A stretch of 64,000 nucleotides of DNA from NCBI GenBank assembly GCA_964502145.1, contig CAZCVI010000024.1, positions 1 to 64,000 of the forward strand, in the 5' to 3' direction. A model generated the notes under the pieces. The model did no database searches. It was not told where the DNA came from and was given only the letters and a program-made list of their open reading frames with translations. The position numbers and the translations under genes are program-made. The DNA comes from CAZCVI01 sp964502145. Lineage in GTDB: Bacteria > Acidobacteriota > Aminicenantia > UBA2199. The number at the start of each line of letters is the position of its first letter. The stretch's first letter is position 1. Shown one piece after another: positions 1 through 8,317 of the stretch.

Positions 1-1
1 G

Positions 2-55
2 AGACTTATAGGAATCTTATCAATTCCTATTGCCAAAAAACTGAATAGATACTGA
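2..55 (+). CDS. possible 3' end of an upstream gene (partial)
   Basis: One frame is open from the window edge to a TGA at 53-55 and would encode a short basic tail ending in KKLNRY. Nothing in 17 residues identifies a family. A promoter starts just after it, which fits a gene end here. It may equally be non-coding. Confidence 0.2.
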   Translation, partial: RLIGILSIPIAKKLNRY

Positions 56-63
56 AAAGAGAG

Positions 64-92
64 TTGACAAACTCAAAGGAATATCCTATCAT
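64..92 (+). promoter_or_regulatory. sigma-70-type promoter of the 110-660 module
   Basis: A perfect TTGACA at 64-69 is separated by 17 bp from TATCAT at 87-92. The predicted start near 99 leaves a leader of only about 11 nt before the ATG at 110, with the purine-rich AAGGTGG at 96-102 overlapping the start point. Confidence 0.6.
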
Positions 93-109
93 AAAAAGGT
101 GGTGATAAC

Positions 110-442
110 ATGATAAGAGAGTCTTTTGGTATTAGCATTGCTAATTTTGTTGATGAATTCAGAAGGGCGACAGACGATCAGAAAATAAAAATGGTAAAAA
201 CCCCCGGCATGGTTTTCAAAAAAAATATTCATAACGCCTATTTTGCAGCTAGTGTCGAATATCTTTGCCTTGGTAACCATATCCCAATTCCTGAATGGGT
301 TCACCAGAAAAAATATTTCCTTAAAAATCCCTTTTTTGCAGGGGGCCTTGAATCCTTAAAAGCATTCCTCCTTGTCGAATCCCCTCTTTCATTTAGACGT
401 AGAAATATTTTCGTGTCAGAAAATGTGCTGGTCAGAGTTTGA
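110..442 (+). CDS. conserved small protein paired with a nucleotidyltransferase-type gene
   Basis: Encodes 110 residues with no signal peptide or membrane segment. The C-terminal block, with LLVESPLSFRRRN followed by IFVSEN, is the most conserved-looking part. From memory it resembles a family of small hypothetical proteins usually encoded directly upstream of a DUF6036-type nucleotidyltransferase, a toxin-antitoxin-like arrangement. The ATG at 110 follows a purine-rich AAGGTGG. The stop overlaps the next ATG by one base (TGATG at 440-444), so the two genes are translationally coupled. No catalytic motif is visible and its biochemical role is unknown; the two-gene module idea rests on spacing plus remembered synteny. 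Confidence 0.6.
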   Translation: MIRESFGISIANFVDEFRRATDDQKIKMVKTPGMVFKKNIHNAYFAASVEYLCLGNHIPIPEWVHQKKYFLKNPFFAGGLESLKAFLLVESPLSFRRRNIFVSENVLVRV

Positions 443-660
443 TGAAAAAAGAAATTTTTACAAAAGCAAAAATTCTCAAACTACTGAAATTATTATCAGA
501 CGAACTTGAAAAACAGGAATTAATCAATAGCCCAGAATTACGCTTTTTAAATTTCTGCCAGATAGATATCCAACCCAAGCAACTCCATTTTCAAATAATC
601 AAGCGGGCAGACCCAGGCCAATTTTCTCTTGCCGATGAGTTCACCATCCCCACACCATAA
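442..660 (+). pseudogene. probable truncated nucleotidyltransferase (DUF6036-like) remnant
   Basis: An ATG at 442 overlaps the previous stop codon. The first 28 or so residues (MKKEIFTKAKILKLLKLLSD onward, Lys/Leu-rich amphipathic helix) look like the N-terminus of the nucleotidyltransferase that normally follows such a gene. The expected GG(A/S) and DxD nucleotidyltransferase motifs never appear, and the frame ends after 72 residues of unrelated-looking sequence. I read this as a 3'-truncated or rearranged gene. It could instead be an unrelated small protein. An in-frame TTG at 439 is a less likely start. Confidence 0.35.
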
Positions 661-710
661 AATTCCGGGGACAAATAAAGAGAAACATCCACTTTGCCTC
701 CGGCGGCCAA

Positions 711-732
711 AAACCTTTTCGAGAAAAGGTTT
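711..732. terminator. hairpin in an intergenic GC-element, possible terminator
   Basis: A 10-bp perfect inverted repeat, AAACCTTTTC then GAAAAGGTTT, sits just after GCCTCCGGCGGCC at 695-707. A related GCCTGCGGCG sequence precedes the hairpin after ispG, so this may be a small repeated intergenic motif. No long T-tract follows. Confidence 0.4.
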
Positions 733-826
733 CTGGACTTCCAAAAGCTTTTGCCTATTAAAAGAACCAGATGACGTGCAAAACAATCTGTTAAATTACC
801 CCAAATTATGATAAAATAAAAGATTG

Positions 827-832
827 TATAAT
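827..832 (+). promoter_or_regulatory. candidate -10 box of ffh
   Basis: TATAAT at 827-832, 39 bp before the ffh start. No convincing -35 hexamer lies 17 bp upstream, so this is a partial match. Confidence 0.4.
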
Positions 833-871
833 AAATATGGAAACCACCCCAAACAGTGAACGAGGAAAAAC

Positions 872-2203
872 ATGCTGGATAACTTAAGCGGAAAATTCAA
901 CAAAGTCTTAAAATACCTGAAAGGTGAAGCCAAAATCACCGAAGATAACATGAAAGTCGTCCTGCGGGAAATCAGACTCTCCCTCCTGGAAGCAGACGTC
1001 AACTTCAAGGTAGTAAAAACCTTCATCGATAACGTCAAAACCAAATCCCTGGGCAAAGAAGTCCAAGATAGCCTCAACCCCTACCAACAAATGGTTAAAA
1101 TCGTCCAGCAAGAACTGGAAGCCATGCTGGGGTCAGATGAAAAAGAACTCAAACAAGCCTCCATCAAACCCTCTATCATCATGCTGGTCGGCTTACAAGG
1201 CACCGGCAAAACCACTACCGCCGGTAAACTGGCCCTATACTTAAAAGAACAAGGCAAATCTGCCCTCCTCTGTTCCCTCGACTTAAAACGCCTCGCCGCT
1301 GGCGAACAATTGGAAACCATCGCCAAAGAAGTCGGCGTCCATTTTATGAAACGCGAAAGCGACGACCTCAAAGTAATCAGCCGCGATTTAATCAAAAACT
1401 CCCAGGAACACGGCTACGATTATATCATCGCTGATACCGCCGGACGCCTCCATATCGACGACGACCTCATGGACGAACTGACCCGCGTCAAAAAATACCT
1501 CAACCCCACCGAAACAATCTTCGTCGCCGACTCCCTCACCGGTCAAGACGCCGTCAACTCCGCCCTCAGCTTCTCCGAACGAATCGGCATTGATTCTATC
1601 ATCCTCACCAAACTGGATGCCGATGCACGCGGCGGTGCTGCACTCTCCATTGTTAGCGTCACCCAAAAACCCATCAAATTCGTCGGCATGGGCGAAAAAA
1701 ATAGCGACTTGCAAAAATTCTACCCCGCCCGCCTCGCTTCCCAAATTCTCGGCATGGGCGACATCCTCTCCCTCATTGAAAAAGCCGAAAAACACATGGA
1801 TGAGAAAAACGCCGAGGAAATGACCCGCAAAATGATGAATAACGAGTTCACCCTCGACGACTTCCGCTCCCAACTCCAACAAATGAAAAAACTCGGCTCC
1901 ATGAGCGACGTCCTCGGCATGCTTCCCAACATGGGCATAAATAAAGAAATGGCCGAAACCGCCATGAGCGATAAAAAAGTAAAACACATGGAAGCCATCA
2001 TCAACTCCATGACCCTCAAAGAACGCTCCAATGTCAAACTCATCAACGGCAGACGAAGACTCCGCATTTCCAGGGGTTGCGGTCGCCCTGTCCAAGAAAT
2101 CAACCAACTTCTCAAGAGCTATATGGAAATGAAAAACTACATGAAAAAACCATTTTTTAAAAAGATGCTAAAAAAGTTTGACTTTGTCTCCAAAATGAGG
2201 TAA
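872..2203 (+). CDS. ffh: signal recognition particle protein Ffh (SRP54)
   Basis: 443 residues, the normal length for the SRP GTPase that, with 4.5S RNA, delivers ribosome-nascent chain complexes to FtsY at the membrane. The N-terminal helical bundle is followed by the G domain: P-loop GLQGTGKTT near residue 106, DTAGRLH near 188 and TKLDADARGG near 246. The methionine-rich M domain fills the last 140 residues and has the RNA-binding RISRGCGRPVQEIN segment, where the usual GSG reads GCG. The usual DxxRPAA is DLKRLAA. The ATG at 872 follows GAGGAAAAAC. It opens the cluster ffh-rpsP-khpA-rimM-trmD, a widely conserved order. Identification is secure. Confidence 0.97.
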   Translation: MLDNLSGKFNKVLKYLKGEAKITEDNMKVVLREIRLSLLEADVNFKVVKTFIDNVKTKSLGKEVQDSLNPYQQMVKIVQQELEAMLGSDEKELKQASIKPSIIMLVGLQGTGKTTTAGKLALYLKEQGKSALLCSLDLKRLAAGEQLETIAKEVGVHFMKRESDDLKVISRDLIKNSQEHGYDYIIADTAGRLHIDDDLMDELTRVKKYLNPTETIFVADSLTGQDAVNSALSFSERIGIDSIILTKLDADARGGAALSIVSVTQKPIKFVGMGEKNSDLQKFYPARLASQILGMGDILSLIEKAEKHMDEKNAEEMTRKMMNNEFTLDDFRSQLQQMKKLGSMSDVLGMLPNMGINKEMAETAMSDKKVKHMEAIINSMTLKERSNVKLINGRRRLRISRGCGRPVQEINQLLKSYMEMKNYMKKPFFKKMLKKFDFVSKMR

Positions 2204-2267
2204 GTATATAGTCTGAGATATCAATGTTTTTTTGATTCGAATATGATTAGAATAATTATAAGAATAA

Positions 2268-2273
2268 TATAAT
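2268..2273 (+). promoter_or_regulatory. candidate -10 box of rpsP
   Basis: TATAAT at 2268-2273 in an AT-rich 90-bp gap, 21 bp before the ATG. The -35 region is weak, so an internal promoter is only suggested. Confidence 0.3.
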
Positions 2274-2293
2274 TTGAACAAGGAGTACACTTA

Positions 2294-2536
2294 ATGGTAG
2301 TGATTAGATTAACACGCATGGGCACAAAGCATAGGCCCTATTACAGGATAGTTGCAACGGACAAGAGACGGCCTAGAGAATCTCGATATATCGACTTGAT
2401 CGGTTCCTATAACCCTATGAAGGGCGAAGCTGATGTCAAAATTGACATGAGCAAATACAAAGAATGGATCGACAAAGGTGCTGTACCGTCACTAACAGTG
2501 AAATCGTTAATAAAGAAAGTCAAATCTGACAGTTAA
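2294..2536 (+). CDS. rpsP: 30S ribosomal protein S16
   Basis: 80 residues, typical for bS16 of the small subunit. The N-terminus MVVIRLTRMGTKHRPYYRIV is the family signature, and DKRRPRESRYIDLIGSYNP follows as expected. ATG at 2294 is preceded by AAGGAGT. It lies between ffh and khpA, its usual position, and its 3' end is 30 bp from the next start. No anomalies. Confidence 0.97.
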   Translation: MVVIRLTRMGTKHRPYYRIVATDKRRPRESRYIDLIGSYNPMKGEADVKIDMSKYKEWIDKGAVPSLTVKSLIKKVKSDS

Positions 2537-2566
2537 ATCTGACAATTAGGGATTAAGGAGGACAAC

Positions 2567-2830
2567 GTGAAACAACTCGTAGAAACAGTATGCAAATCAT
2601 TAGTCGACAACCCAGAAGAAGTAAAGGTAACTCAAATTGATGGCGAACAGACAACTATTTTGGAATTACGAGTTCATCAATCCGATTTGGGTAAAGTGAT
2701 TGGTAAACAGGGCAGAACCGCCCGCGCAATCAGAACAATCCTGGCTGCTGCTGGAATGAAACAGAAAAGAAGATTTAATCTGGAAATTATCGAGCGCTTC
2801 GAAGACCGTCCCAACGGTCCAGTGGCATAA
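2567..2830 (+). CDS. khpA: KH-domain RNA-binding protein KhpA (YlqC/UPF0109)
   Basis: 87 residues forming a single KH domain. The GKVIGKQGRTARAIRTIL stretch contains the GXXG loop (GKQG) that grips single-stranded RNA. In Gram-positives KhpA pairs with KhpB (Jag) and affects cell division and sRNAs; a partner is not visible here. The start is a GTG at 2567 directly after a strong AAGGAGGAC. The gene sits between rpsP and rimM, as in most bacteria. Confidence 0.93.
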   Translation: MKQLVETVCKSLVDNPEEVKVTQIDGEQTTILELRVHQSDLGKVIGKQGRTARAIRTILAAAGMKQKRRFNLEIIERFEDRPNGPVA

Positions 2831-2839
2831 GCTAGTTCA

Positions 2840-3331
2840 TTGATTTTCCTTGGAAAAATTGTAAAAGTTAGAGGGAACAAAGGGGAGGTCGTGGTTGCGC
2901 CCTCCCCCCAGTTAGACGTCTGCACTCCAAAAGATGGACAAGAGATTGTACTATTATCTCCAAAATATCAAAAGGAAGACAGCGTCGACTATTTTAAGGA
3001 AGTGGGCGGCACCTGGGTTTTAAAATTATCCAAAAATGCCTCCATCGACGATGCCCTCAAACTGATCGGCTATGAAGTTTTCGCCCACGGCGATAACCCC
3101 GAGACCAATGACTCCATGATTGAATTTACTGTCTCCGATATTCACGGTTCCCTCTGGGGAAAAGTCATCAACATCGAAGAATCCGCCCTCTTTCAATTAA
3201 TGGAAGTCGAAGACCCCCAAGGAAATATCATCTATGTCCCCTTGGCCGATGGCATTGTTAAATCCATCGACCCAGAACACAAAACTATTATTATCGATCC
3301 CCCTGACGGCTTGAAAGAGTTGAATCAATAA
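2840..3331 (+). CDS. rimM: 16S rRNA processing protein RimM
   Basis: 163 residues. RimM binds S19 in the 30S head and helps late 16S rRNA maturation. The N-terminal barrel starts IFLGKIVKVRGNKGEVVV, and a C-terminal PRC-barrel contains VSDIHGSLWGKVINIEE. The best start is a TTG at 2840, nine bases after the khpA stop, without a Shine-Dalgarno sequence. Translation probably depends on coupling to khpA. Position between khpA and trmD supports the call. Confidence 0.9.
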   Translation: MIFLGKIVKVRGNKGEVVVAPSPQLDVCTPKDGQEIVLLSPKYQKEDSVDYFKEVGGTWVLKLSKNASIDDALKLIGYEVFAHGDNPETNDSMIEFTVSDIHGSLWGKVINIEESALFQLMEVEDPQGNIIYVPLADGIVKSIDPEHKTIIIDPPDGLKELNQ

Positions 3332-3374
3332 ACCATCGCGTGGCGGTGATTTAAGTTCCTTCTTTATCGAGTAG

Positions 3375-3409
3375 CTATAGTTATAGATAAACTTGCAGAT
3401 TAACTATAG
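3375..3409 (+). promoter_or_regulatory. stem-loop in the rimM-trmD gap
   Basis: A perfect 9-bp inverted repeat, CTATAGTTA and TAACTATAG, encloses a 17-nt loop. It sits 27 bp before the trmD ATG, which itself lacks a Shine-Dalgarno sequence. It could modulate trmD translation or be an attenuator; no T-tract follows. Confidence 0.35.
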
Positions 3410-3436
3410 AGAACCCCATAGACCATTAACAAAAAC

Positions 3437-4087
3437 ATGAAATTCTCAGTGGTTTCAATTTTTCCCGGGATGCTGGAAAGTTTTCTTCAATACGGATTAC
3501 TGGCCAAAGCAATTGAAAAGAATATACTGTCCGTAGACCTCTACGATTTACGCCAGTTCACCACCAATAAGCACCTAAAAATAGACGACCGCCCCTTCGG
3601 TGGCGGCGCTGGCATGGTTATGATGCCCCAACCCCTGTTTGATGCCATCCTATTTATCAAAAATAAACAACCCGGCAAGGTCATCCTATTTTCCGCTTAC
3701 GCCCCCACCCTATCCCAAACCAAAGTCAAAGAATTGGCCACAGCAGAGCACTTGATTCTCATCTGCGGCAGATACGAGGGCATCGACCAACGAGTCATCG
3801 ACCAACTCGTAGACGAGGAAATTTCCATCGGCGATTATGTCTTGATGGGTGGCGAAACTGCTGCCCAAGTTGTCATGGAAAGCGTCGCCCGCATGTTGGA
3901 TGGCGTTGTCGGTAACCCCGAGTCCGTGGAAACCGATTCCTTTTACCAGGAAGACCAATTTGGCTTCCCACAATACACCCAACCCAGAGATTTTAATAAT
4001 TTAAAAGTGCCGGACGTCTTGTTGTCCGGCCACCATAAAGATATTCTCGCATGGCGAAAATTACATCAAAAAAGGAGAAAGATATGA
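3437..4087 (+). CDS. trmD: tRNA (guanine-37 N1)-methyltransferase TrmD
   Basis: 216 residues, shorter than the usual 230-250 because the C-terminus ends soon after the GHH motif (SGHHKDILAWRKLHQKRR). TrmD methylates G37 next to the anticodon using S-adenosylmethionine and prevents frameshifting. The trefoil-knot SAM site is clear: LICGRYEGIDQRV near residue 110 and SIGDYVLMGGE with VVGNPES after it. ATG at 3437 has no ribosome-binding site. The stop overlaps the next start as ATGA at 4084-4087. In most genomes rplS follows trmD; here it does not. Confidence 0.95.
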   Translation: MKFSVVSIFPGMLESFLQYGLLAKAIEKNILSVDLYDLRQFTTNKHLKIDDRPFGGGAGMVMMPQPLFDAILFIKNKQPGKVILFSAYAPTLSQTKVKELATAEHLILICGRYEGIDQRVIDQLVDEEISIGDYVLMGGETAAQVVMESVARMLDGVVGNPESVETDSFYQEDQFGFPQYTQPRDFNNLKVPDVLLSGHHKDILAWRKLHQKRRKI

Positions 4088-5739
4088 AACAGATAGTGGA
4101 ATGTGTCCCCAATTTCTCGGAAGGACGGGACCTCACCGTAATTGAAAAAATAACGTCGGTAATCAAAAAAGTTCCCGGTGCCGAATTACTCGATGTCGAC
4201 CCAGGCAAAGATACCAACCGCACTGTGGTCACCTTCGCTGGTGCCCCCGATGCCGTTTTAGAAGCCGCGTTTCAGGCTATTAAAAAAGCTGCCGAATTAA
4301 TCGACATGTCCAAACACAGCGGCGCCCATCCCCGCATGGGAGCCACCGATGTGTGCCCATTTGTGCCCGTTTCCGGTGTCACCATGGATGATTGCGTGGC
4401 CATTGCCAAGAAACTGGGCGAACGAGTCGCCAAGGAATTAAATATCCCCATTTATCTCTACGAAGCCGCTGCCACTACCGCTGAACGTCGCAGTCTGGCC
4501 TGGATTCGCGAGGGTGAATACGAGGCACTACCCGAAAAATTAAAACAAGATATCTACAAGCCCGATTTTGGCAAAGCCGAATTTAACGCCAAAGCCGGAG
4601 CTACTGTCATTGGCGCCCGCGAATTCTTGATTGCTTACAATGTCAACCTCAATACCCGCGACGTTAAGATTGCCAAAAAAATCGCCAACTTCATCCGTGA
4701 AAAAGGCCGCCAGGTCAAAAACAAAGAAACCGGTAAAATGGAAGATATCCCCGGCACCTTAAAGGCCGTGCGTGGCGTCGGCTGGTACATTCCCGAATAC
4801 AACATGGCGCAATTATCCTTTAACCTGCTCGATTACAACACCACCCCGTTGTACCGCGTTTTTGAAGAGTCCGAACGTTTCGCCCAGGAGAATGGTGTGC
4901 GTGTCACCGGTAGTGAACTCGTAGGTTTGATTCCCCTTGAAGCCATCCTGCAATGCGGCAGACATTTCCTCAAAAAACAGGAAGCTTCCACCGGTGTCAG
5001 TGAAAAAGAGATCATCCGTGTTGCCATCCAGACCCTCGGTTTGAAAGAGATTTCCCCCTTTGACCCGGCCCACAAAATTATCGAATACAAGATCAAAGCC
5101 AAGGGCCCCCTGGCTTCCATGAACATCTATGAATTTGCCGATGAACTCGCTTCCGAATCCCCCGCGCCCGGTGGTGGTAGTGTGGCCGCGTTGAATGGCA
5201 CTCTCTCTGCCAGTCTTAGCGCGATGGTAGGCAACCTGACCTACGGCAAAAAGAAATACGCCAATGTTCGTGAAGAGATGATCACCGTGGCGGAAAAAGG
5301 CCAGAAATTAAAAGATTTCTTCACCGAATCCATTGATAAAGATACCGAAGCCTTTAATAAAATCATGGCTGCTTTTGAATTGCCCAAGAACAACGAGCAG
5401 GAACTGGCTATCCGCACCAAAGCAGTTCAAGACGCGACCATTGAAGCCACCTTGATTCCTTTCTCCGTGTTGGAAAAAGCAAAAGAAGCCGCAGAAGCGG
5501 CGTTGATTGTTTCGCAAAAAGGAAACCAGAACTCCTTGTCTGATGCAGGTGTGGCTGGATTAACCGCGTCTGTCGCTGCCGAGGGCGCGTATTACAATGT
5601 CATGATCAACCTCGCTGGTATCGAGGATGAGGCGTTCAAAACGGACCTGTCCCAAAAAGCCACGAAAATAAATCAGGAAACCCAGGACATCGCCGCTAAA
5701 ATTAGGGCGATCATGAAGGAACAGTTAAAACTGGCCTGA
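4084..5739 (+). CDS. ftcD: bifunctional glutamate formimidoyltransferase / formimidoyl-THF cyclodeaminase
   Basis: 551 residues from the ATG at 4084, which follows AAAGGAGAAAG and overlaps the trmD stop (ATGA). An in-frame ATG at 4051 lies inside trmD and is less likely. Residues 1-300 are the formiminotransferase (VECVPNFSEGRD at the start; KHSGAHPRMGATD with His82 at the catalytic position known from the mammalian enzyme). From about residue 347 comes the cyclodeaminase (ELASESPAPGGGSVAAL). The pair moves the formimino group of N-formiminoglutamate, a histidine breakdown product, onto tetrahydrofolate and releases ammonia. Fusion of the two activities is as in animals and some bacteria. No other histidine-catabolic gene lies nearby. 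Confidence 0.93.
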   Translation: MKQIVECVPNFSEGRDLTVIEKITSVIKKVPGAELLDVDPGKDTNRTVVTFAGAPDAVLEAAFQAIKKAAELIDMSKHSGAHPRMGATDVCPFVPVSGVTMDDCVAIAKKLGERVAKELNIPIYLYEAAATTAERRSLAWIREGEYEALPEKLKQDIYKPDFGKAEFNAKAGATVIGAREFLIAYNVNLNTRDVKIAKKIANFIREKGRQVKNKETGKMEDIPGTLKAVRGVGWYIPEYNMAQLSFNLLDYNTTPLYRVFEESERFAQENGVRVTGSELVGLIPLEAILQCGRHFLKKQEASTGVSEKEIIRVAIQTLGLKEISPFDPAHKIIEYKIKAKGPLASMNIYEFADELASESPAPGGGSVAALNGTLSASLSAMVGNLTYGKKKYANVREEMITVAEKGQKLKDFFTESIDKDTEAFNKIMAAFELPKNNEQELAIRTKAVQDATIEATLIPFSVLEKAKEAAEAALIVSQKGNQNSLSDAGVAGLTASVAAEGAYYNVMINLAGIEDEAFKTDLSQKATKINQETQDIAAKIRAIMKEQLKLA

Positions 5740-6256
5740 TACCCTGTAGCGGCTGAGGCAATTCAGCCAATAGTTCAGTAATTGTTTGGAGTCGCACCGG
5801 GTGTATGACATCCGGTGCGATTTCAGACAAAGGCACCAACACAAACCCCCGCTCTGTCATCAAAGAATGTGGTATCTCCAAATCTCGTGTCTTCAAAACA
5901 CGACTACCTCTTCTGGTTGGGCCCTCTATCTGTTCCATCAGCAGAATATCAATATCCACTGTTCGTGGTAAATTATGAGATCGGGCCACATCCCGGCCCA
6001 TGTGTTGTTCAAACCCTTTTATCTCCCGCAGTAATTCCGTCGGTTCAAGATCGCTACCAAAACAAACCGCCATATTAAAAAACAGTCCAGTTTCTATAGC
6101 CATGCCTACCGGTACAGTCTCGTATAGAGACGATTGCTTCAGCACCGTGCCGATATTATTCAGAAAATCTACCGCTGCTGCCAAATGAGCCTGCCTGTCC
6201 CCTAAATTGGAACCCAGCGAAAGATAGTAGACCCGTTGGCAACACGTATGCCGCAT
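5711..6256 (-). CDS. folK: 2-amino-4-hydroxy-6-hydroxymethyldihydropteridine pyrophosphokinase
   Basis: 181 residues. HPPK transfers pyrophosphate from ATP to 6-hydroxymethyl-dihydropterin in folate synthesis. The family N-terminus YYLSLGSNLGDR is present, as is the ATP/Mg region PRTVDIDILL and the IPHSLMTERGFVLVPL segment. Its last 29 bp overlap the end of the convergent ftcD gene. It is the second gene after the phosphatase (23-bp gap) and has no clear ribosome-binding site, so it is probably co-transcribed. The neighbouring ftcD also uses folate, but a functional link is only an inference. Confidence 0.92.
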   Translation of the reverse strand: MRHTCCQRVYYLSLGSNLGDRQAHLAAAVDFLNNIGTVLKQSSLYETVPVGMAIETGLFFNMAVCFGSDLEPTELLREIKGFEQHMGRDVARSHNLPRTVDIDILLMEQIEGPTRRGSRVLKTRDLEIPHSLMTERGFVLVPLSEIAPDVIHPVRLQTITELLAELPQPLQGIRPVLTVPS

Positions 6257-6279
6257 GTAGGTTGTTCTGAAAAATCAGC

Positions 6280-6984
6280 TTAGCCTAATACTCGTTTTTT
6301 ATAGCGTGAGATATAGGCCAGTTGGTCTTGGGATTCCGGTCCGCAGCCGCGGGTTTTGCGATACAGTTTAACCGCATCAACAGGGCTAAAACCGTTTTTA
6401 ACCAGTAAACAACCCAGGAACATGCCAGTTCTGCCGCAGCCAGCGCCGCAGTGGGACAGGATAGACTGACCCTTCCACAACGCTGTAGAAGCAATATCCA
6501 CCGTGCGTTCAAATCCATCATCATCAGTAGCTGGCTCATAGTCCATGATTTCGAAATTAATATACTGGTCCCCAAAGCGTTTTTTAGCCGCTTCCGCATA
6601 GCCTTTTACCCGGTACAGGTCGGCAATGTCTTGATCCGGAATGAGGTTAATCAGCACAGTGATGCCAAAATCTCGGATAGCGTCCAGTTCCGTGTCCAGG
6701 TCGATCTTGGTACTATAGCCTGGCATACGGCTGACATAGGCGTGGCCTGGCCAGGGGCCGGGAATTTCGATCAGCGGGTATATTTTTGTTTCCCCTTTTT
6801 CCAGCGCAAAGCGGACGTTATTCTCGATGTCTTCCGGTTCATCTGGTTGTTTACGGGTGAGTTTTGCCAATTCCGGCTCCGCTTTTATAATAGCGTAGAG
6901 CTCTTCTTTCAGTTTTTCAGAAGGCAGTAAATTGGTCTGAATATCACCGAACATATCGTATTTTTTAAGATCATTTTTATCCAT
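6280..6984 (-). CDS. protein tyrosine / dual-specificity phosphatase family protein
   Basis: 234 residues, cytosolic. The P-loop HCGAGCGRTG gives the CX5R signature with Cys179 as nucleophile and Arg185 binding phosphate. An upstream Asp (DYEPATDDD segment) may be the general acid. The layout resembles CDC14/PTEN-like bacterial phosphatases acting on phosphotyrosine, phosphoserine or phosphoinositide-like substrates; the substrate is unknown. The ATG at 6984 has no usable Shine-Dalgarno sequence (AAAGG is one base away) and lies seven bases from a -10 box, predicting a leaderless mRNA shared with folK. Confidence 0.85.
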   Translation of the reverse strand: MDKNDLKKYDMFGDIQTNLLPSEKLKEELYAIIKAEPELAKLTRKQPDEPEDIENNVRFALEKGETKIYPLIEIPGPWPGHAYVSRMPGYSTKIDLDTELDAIRDFGITVLINLIPDQDIADLYRVKGYAEAAKKRFGDQYINFEIMDYEPATDDDGFERTVDIASTALWKGQSILSHCGAGCGRTGMFLGCLLVKNGFSPVDAVKLYRKTRGCGPESQDQLAYISRYKKRVLG

Positions 6985-6990
6985 ACCTTT

Positions 6991-7019
6991 ATATTACTCT
7001 AAAATCTCCCGATTTTCAA
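6991..7019 (-). promoter_or_regulatory. promoter of phosphatase-folK, predicting a leaderless start
   Basis: On the minus strand TTGAAA (7014-7019), 17 bp, TATTAA-region box reading TAATAT (6991-6996). Transcription would begin at or next to the A of the ATG at 6984. Confidence 0.55.
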
Positions 7020-7068
7020 CAACCCTCTTCAGAAAACTTTGTGGCTAAATCCAGGCGATTCAAAGCAG

Positions 7069-7097
7069 TTGAAAATAAAGAGGTTATCCAATATAAT
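7069..7097 (+). promoter_or_regulatory. sigma-70-type promoter of ispG
   Basis: TTGAAA at 7069-7074, exactly 17 bp, perfect TATAAT at 7092-7097. The leader to the ATG at 7145 is about 40 nt. Confidence 0.65.
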
Positions 7098-7144
7098 ATA
7101 GCCATGGATAAAATATATAGCGTAAAATTGAAGGCAATACAGTT

Positions 7145-8233
7145 ATGAAAACCTCATCTAATAAAACCAAGAAACCAAAACGGGAACTATTCATCGGCAC
7201 AGTGGGAATCGGCGGCAACCATCCGGTTTCCATTCAATCTATGACTTCCACCGACACCCGCGACGTGAAAGCCACCCTAAACCAAATTGTCTCCCTAAAA
7301 AACGCAGGCTGCCAAATTGTTCGTCTGGCTATTCCTGCCGCAGATGCGATTGCGCCGTTGGCCGCCATTATCCCCCAATCCCCCTTACCTATTGTCGCGG
7401 ATATCCATTTCGATGCCTCCCTGGCTATCGGTTCCATCGAAGCAGGCGCCCACGCTATTCGCATCAACCCTGGAAACATCGGCAGCCAAGAAAAAGTCCG
7501 CGACATCCTTAAAGCGGCTAACGACCACCACATCCCGATCCGCATCGGCGTCAATTCGGGTTCCTTGGAAAAAAAATACAAGACCGGACCTGGATCCCTG
7601 GCTGAAAAAATGGTGGCCTCCGTGCTGGATAAAGTGAAATTCTTCGAAGATAACTTATTTCTAAATATCAAAATTAGCCTGAAATCTTCCGACGTCACCA
7701 CCACCGTCACCGCCTATCGCTTGATGCACAACGCCTGCGATTACCCTCTCCACCTGGGCGTCACCGAAGCTGGAACTTTTTTTTCCGGCTCCATCAAATC
7801 CGCCATCGGCATAGGCAGCTTACTACTGGACCACATCGGCAATACCATCCGCGTCTCCCTCACGGATAACCCGGTAGAAGAAATCAAGGTAGCCAAAGAA
7901 ATCCTAAAAGTCACGGGCCTACGCCACGAAGGCATCGAACTGATCTCCTGCCCCACTTGCTCCCGCACCAGCGTAAACCTGATCTCCTTTGTCAAAGAAG
8001 CAGAAGCAAAACTGGCGAATATCCACACGACAAAAAAAATCGTGGTAGCGATCATGGGTTGCGAAGTCAACGGACCAGGGGAAGCCATGGACGCCGACAT
8101 CGGCCTAGCTTTCTCTCAAAAACACGGGTTTATCTTCCGACATGGGAAAATGATTGAAAAAATTAGCCCTGAAAAATCTATTGAGCGACTGATTGAATTG
8201 ATTGAAGAGAATTTAAAAGAAGTAAAAGATTAA
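7145..8233 (+). CDS. ispG: 4-hydroxy-3-methylbut-2-enyl diphosphate synthase (GcpE)
   Basis: 362 residues, bacterial length (no plant-type insert). IspG reductively converts MEcPP to HMBPP in the MEP isoprenoid pathway using a 4Fe-4S cluster. The three cluster cysteines appear as SCPTCSRTS near residue 268 and GCEVNGPGE near 306. The TIM-barrel start has PVSIQSMTSTDTRD. ATG at 7145 follows GAAGG. The gene is monocistronic, with its own promoter and a hairpin downstream. Confidence 0.96.
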   Translation: MKTSSNKTKKPKRELFIGTVGIGGNHPVSIQSMTSTDTRDVKATLNQIVSLKNAGCQIVRLAIPAADAIAPLAAIIPQSPLPIVADIHFDASLAIGSIEAGAHAIRINPGNIGSQEKVRDILKAANDHHIPIRIGVNSGSLEKKYKTGPGSLAEKMVASVLDKVKFFEDNLFLNIKISLKSSDVTTTVTAYRLMHNACDYPLHLGVTEAGTFFSGSIKSAIGIGSLLLDHIGNTIRVSLTDNPVEEIKVAKEILKVTGLRHEGIELISCPTCSRTSVNLISFVKEAEAKLANIHTTKKIVVAIMGCEVNGPGEAMDADIGLAFSQKHGFIFRHGKMIEKISPEKSIERLIELIEENLKEVKD

Positions 8234-8250
8234 AAGATGCCTGCGGCGCC

Positions 8251-8278
8251 CAGGGGCTTTTTTGAAAAACCGCCCCTG
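8251..8278. terminator. hairpin between convergent ispG and mutB
   Basis: CAGGGGC at 8251-8257 pairs with GCCCCTG at 8272-8278 across an inner T6/A5 stem. It follows a GCCTGCGGCG motif like the one before ffh. It could serve both convergent genes; no T-tract follows on the plus strand. Confidence 0.5.
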
Positions 8279-8317
8279 TCCGTGAAACATCCGAAAAACT
8301 TTTTATATTTATTATAT

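Noticed and set aside
1388..2107. 239-codon frame antisense to ffh
   Set aside because: It is a shadow of the ffh reading frame with low-quality composition and no start signal.
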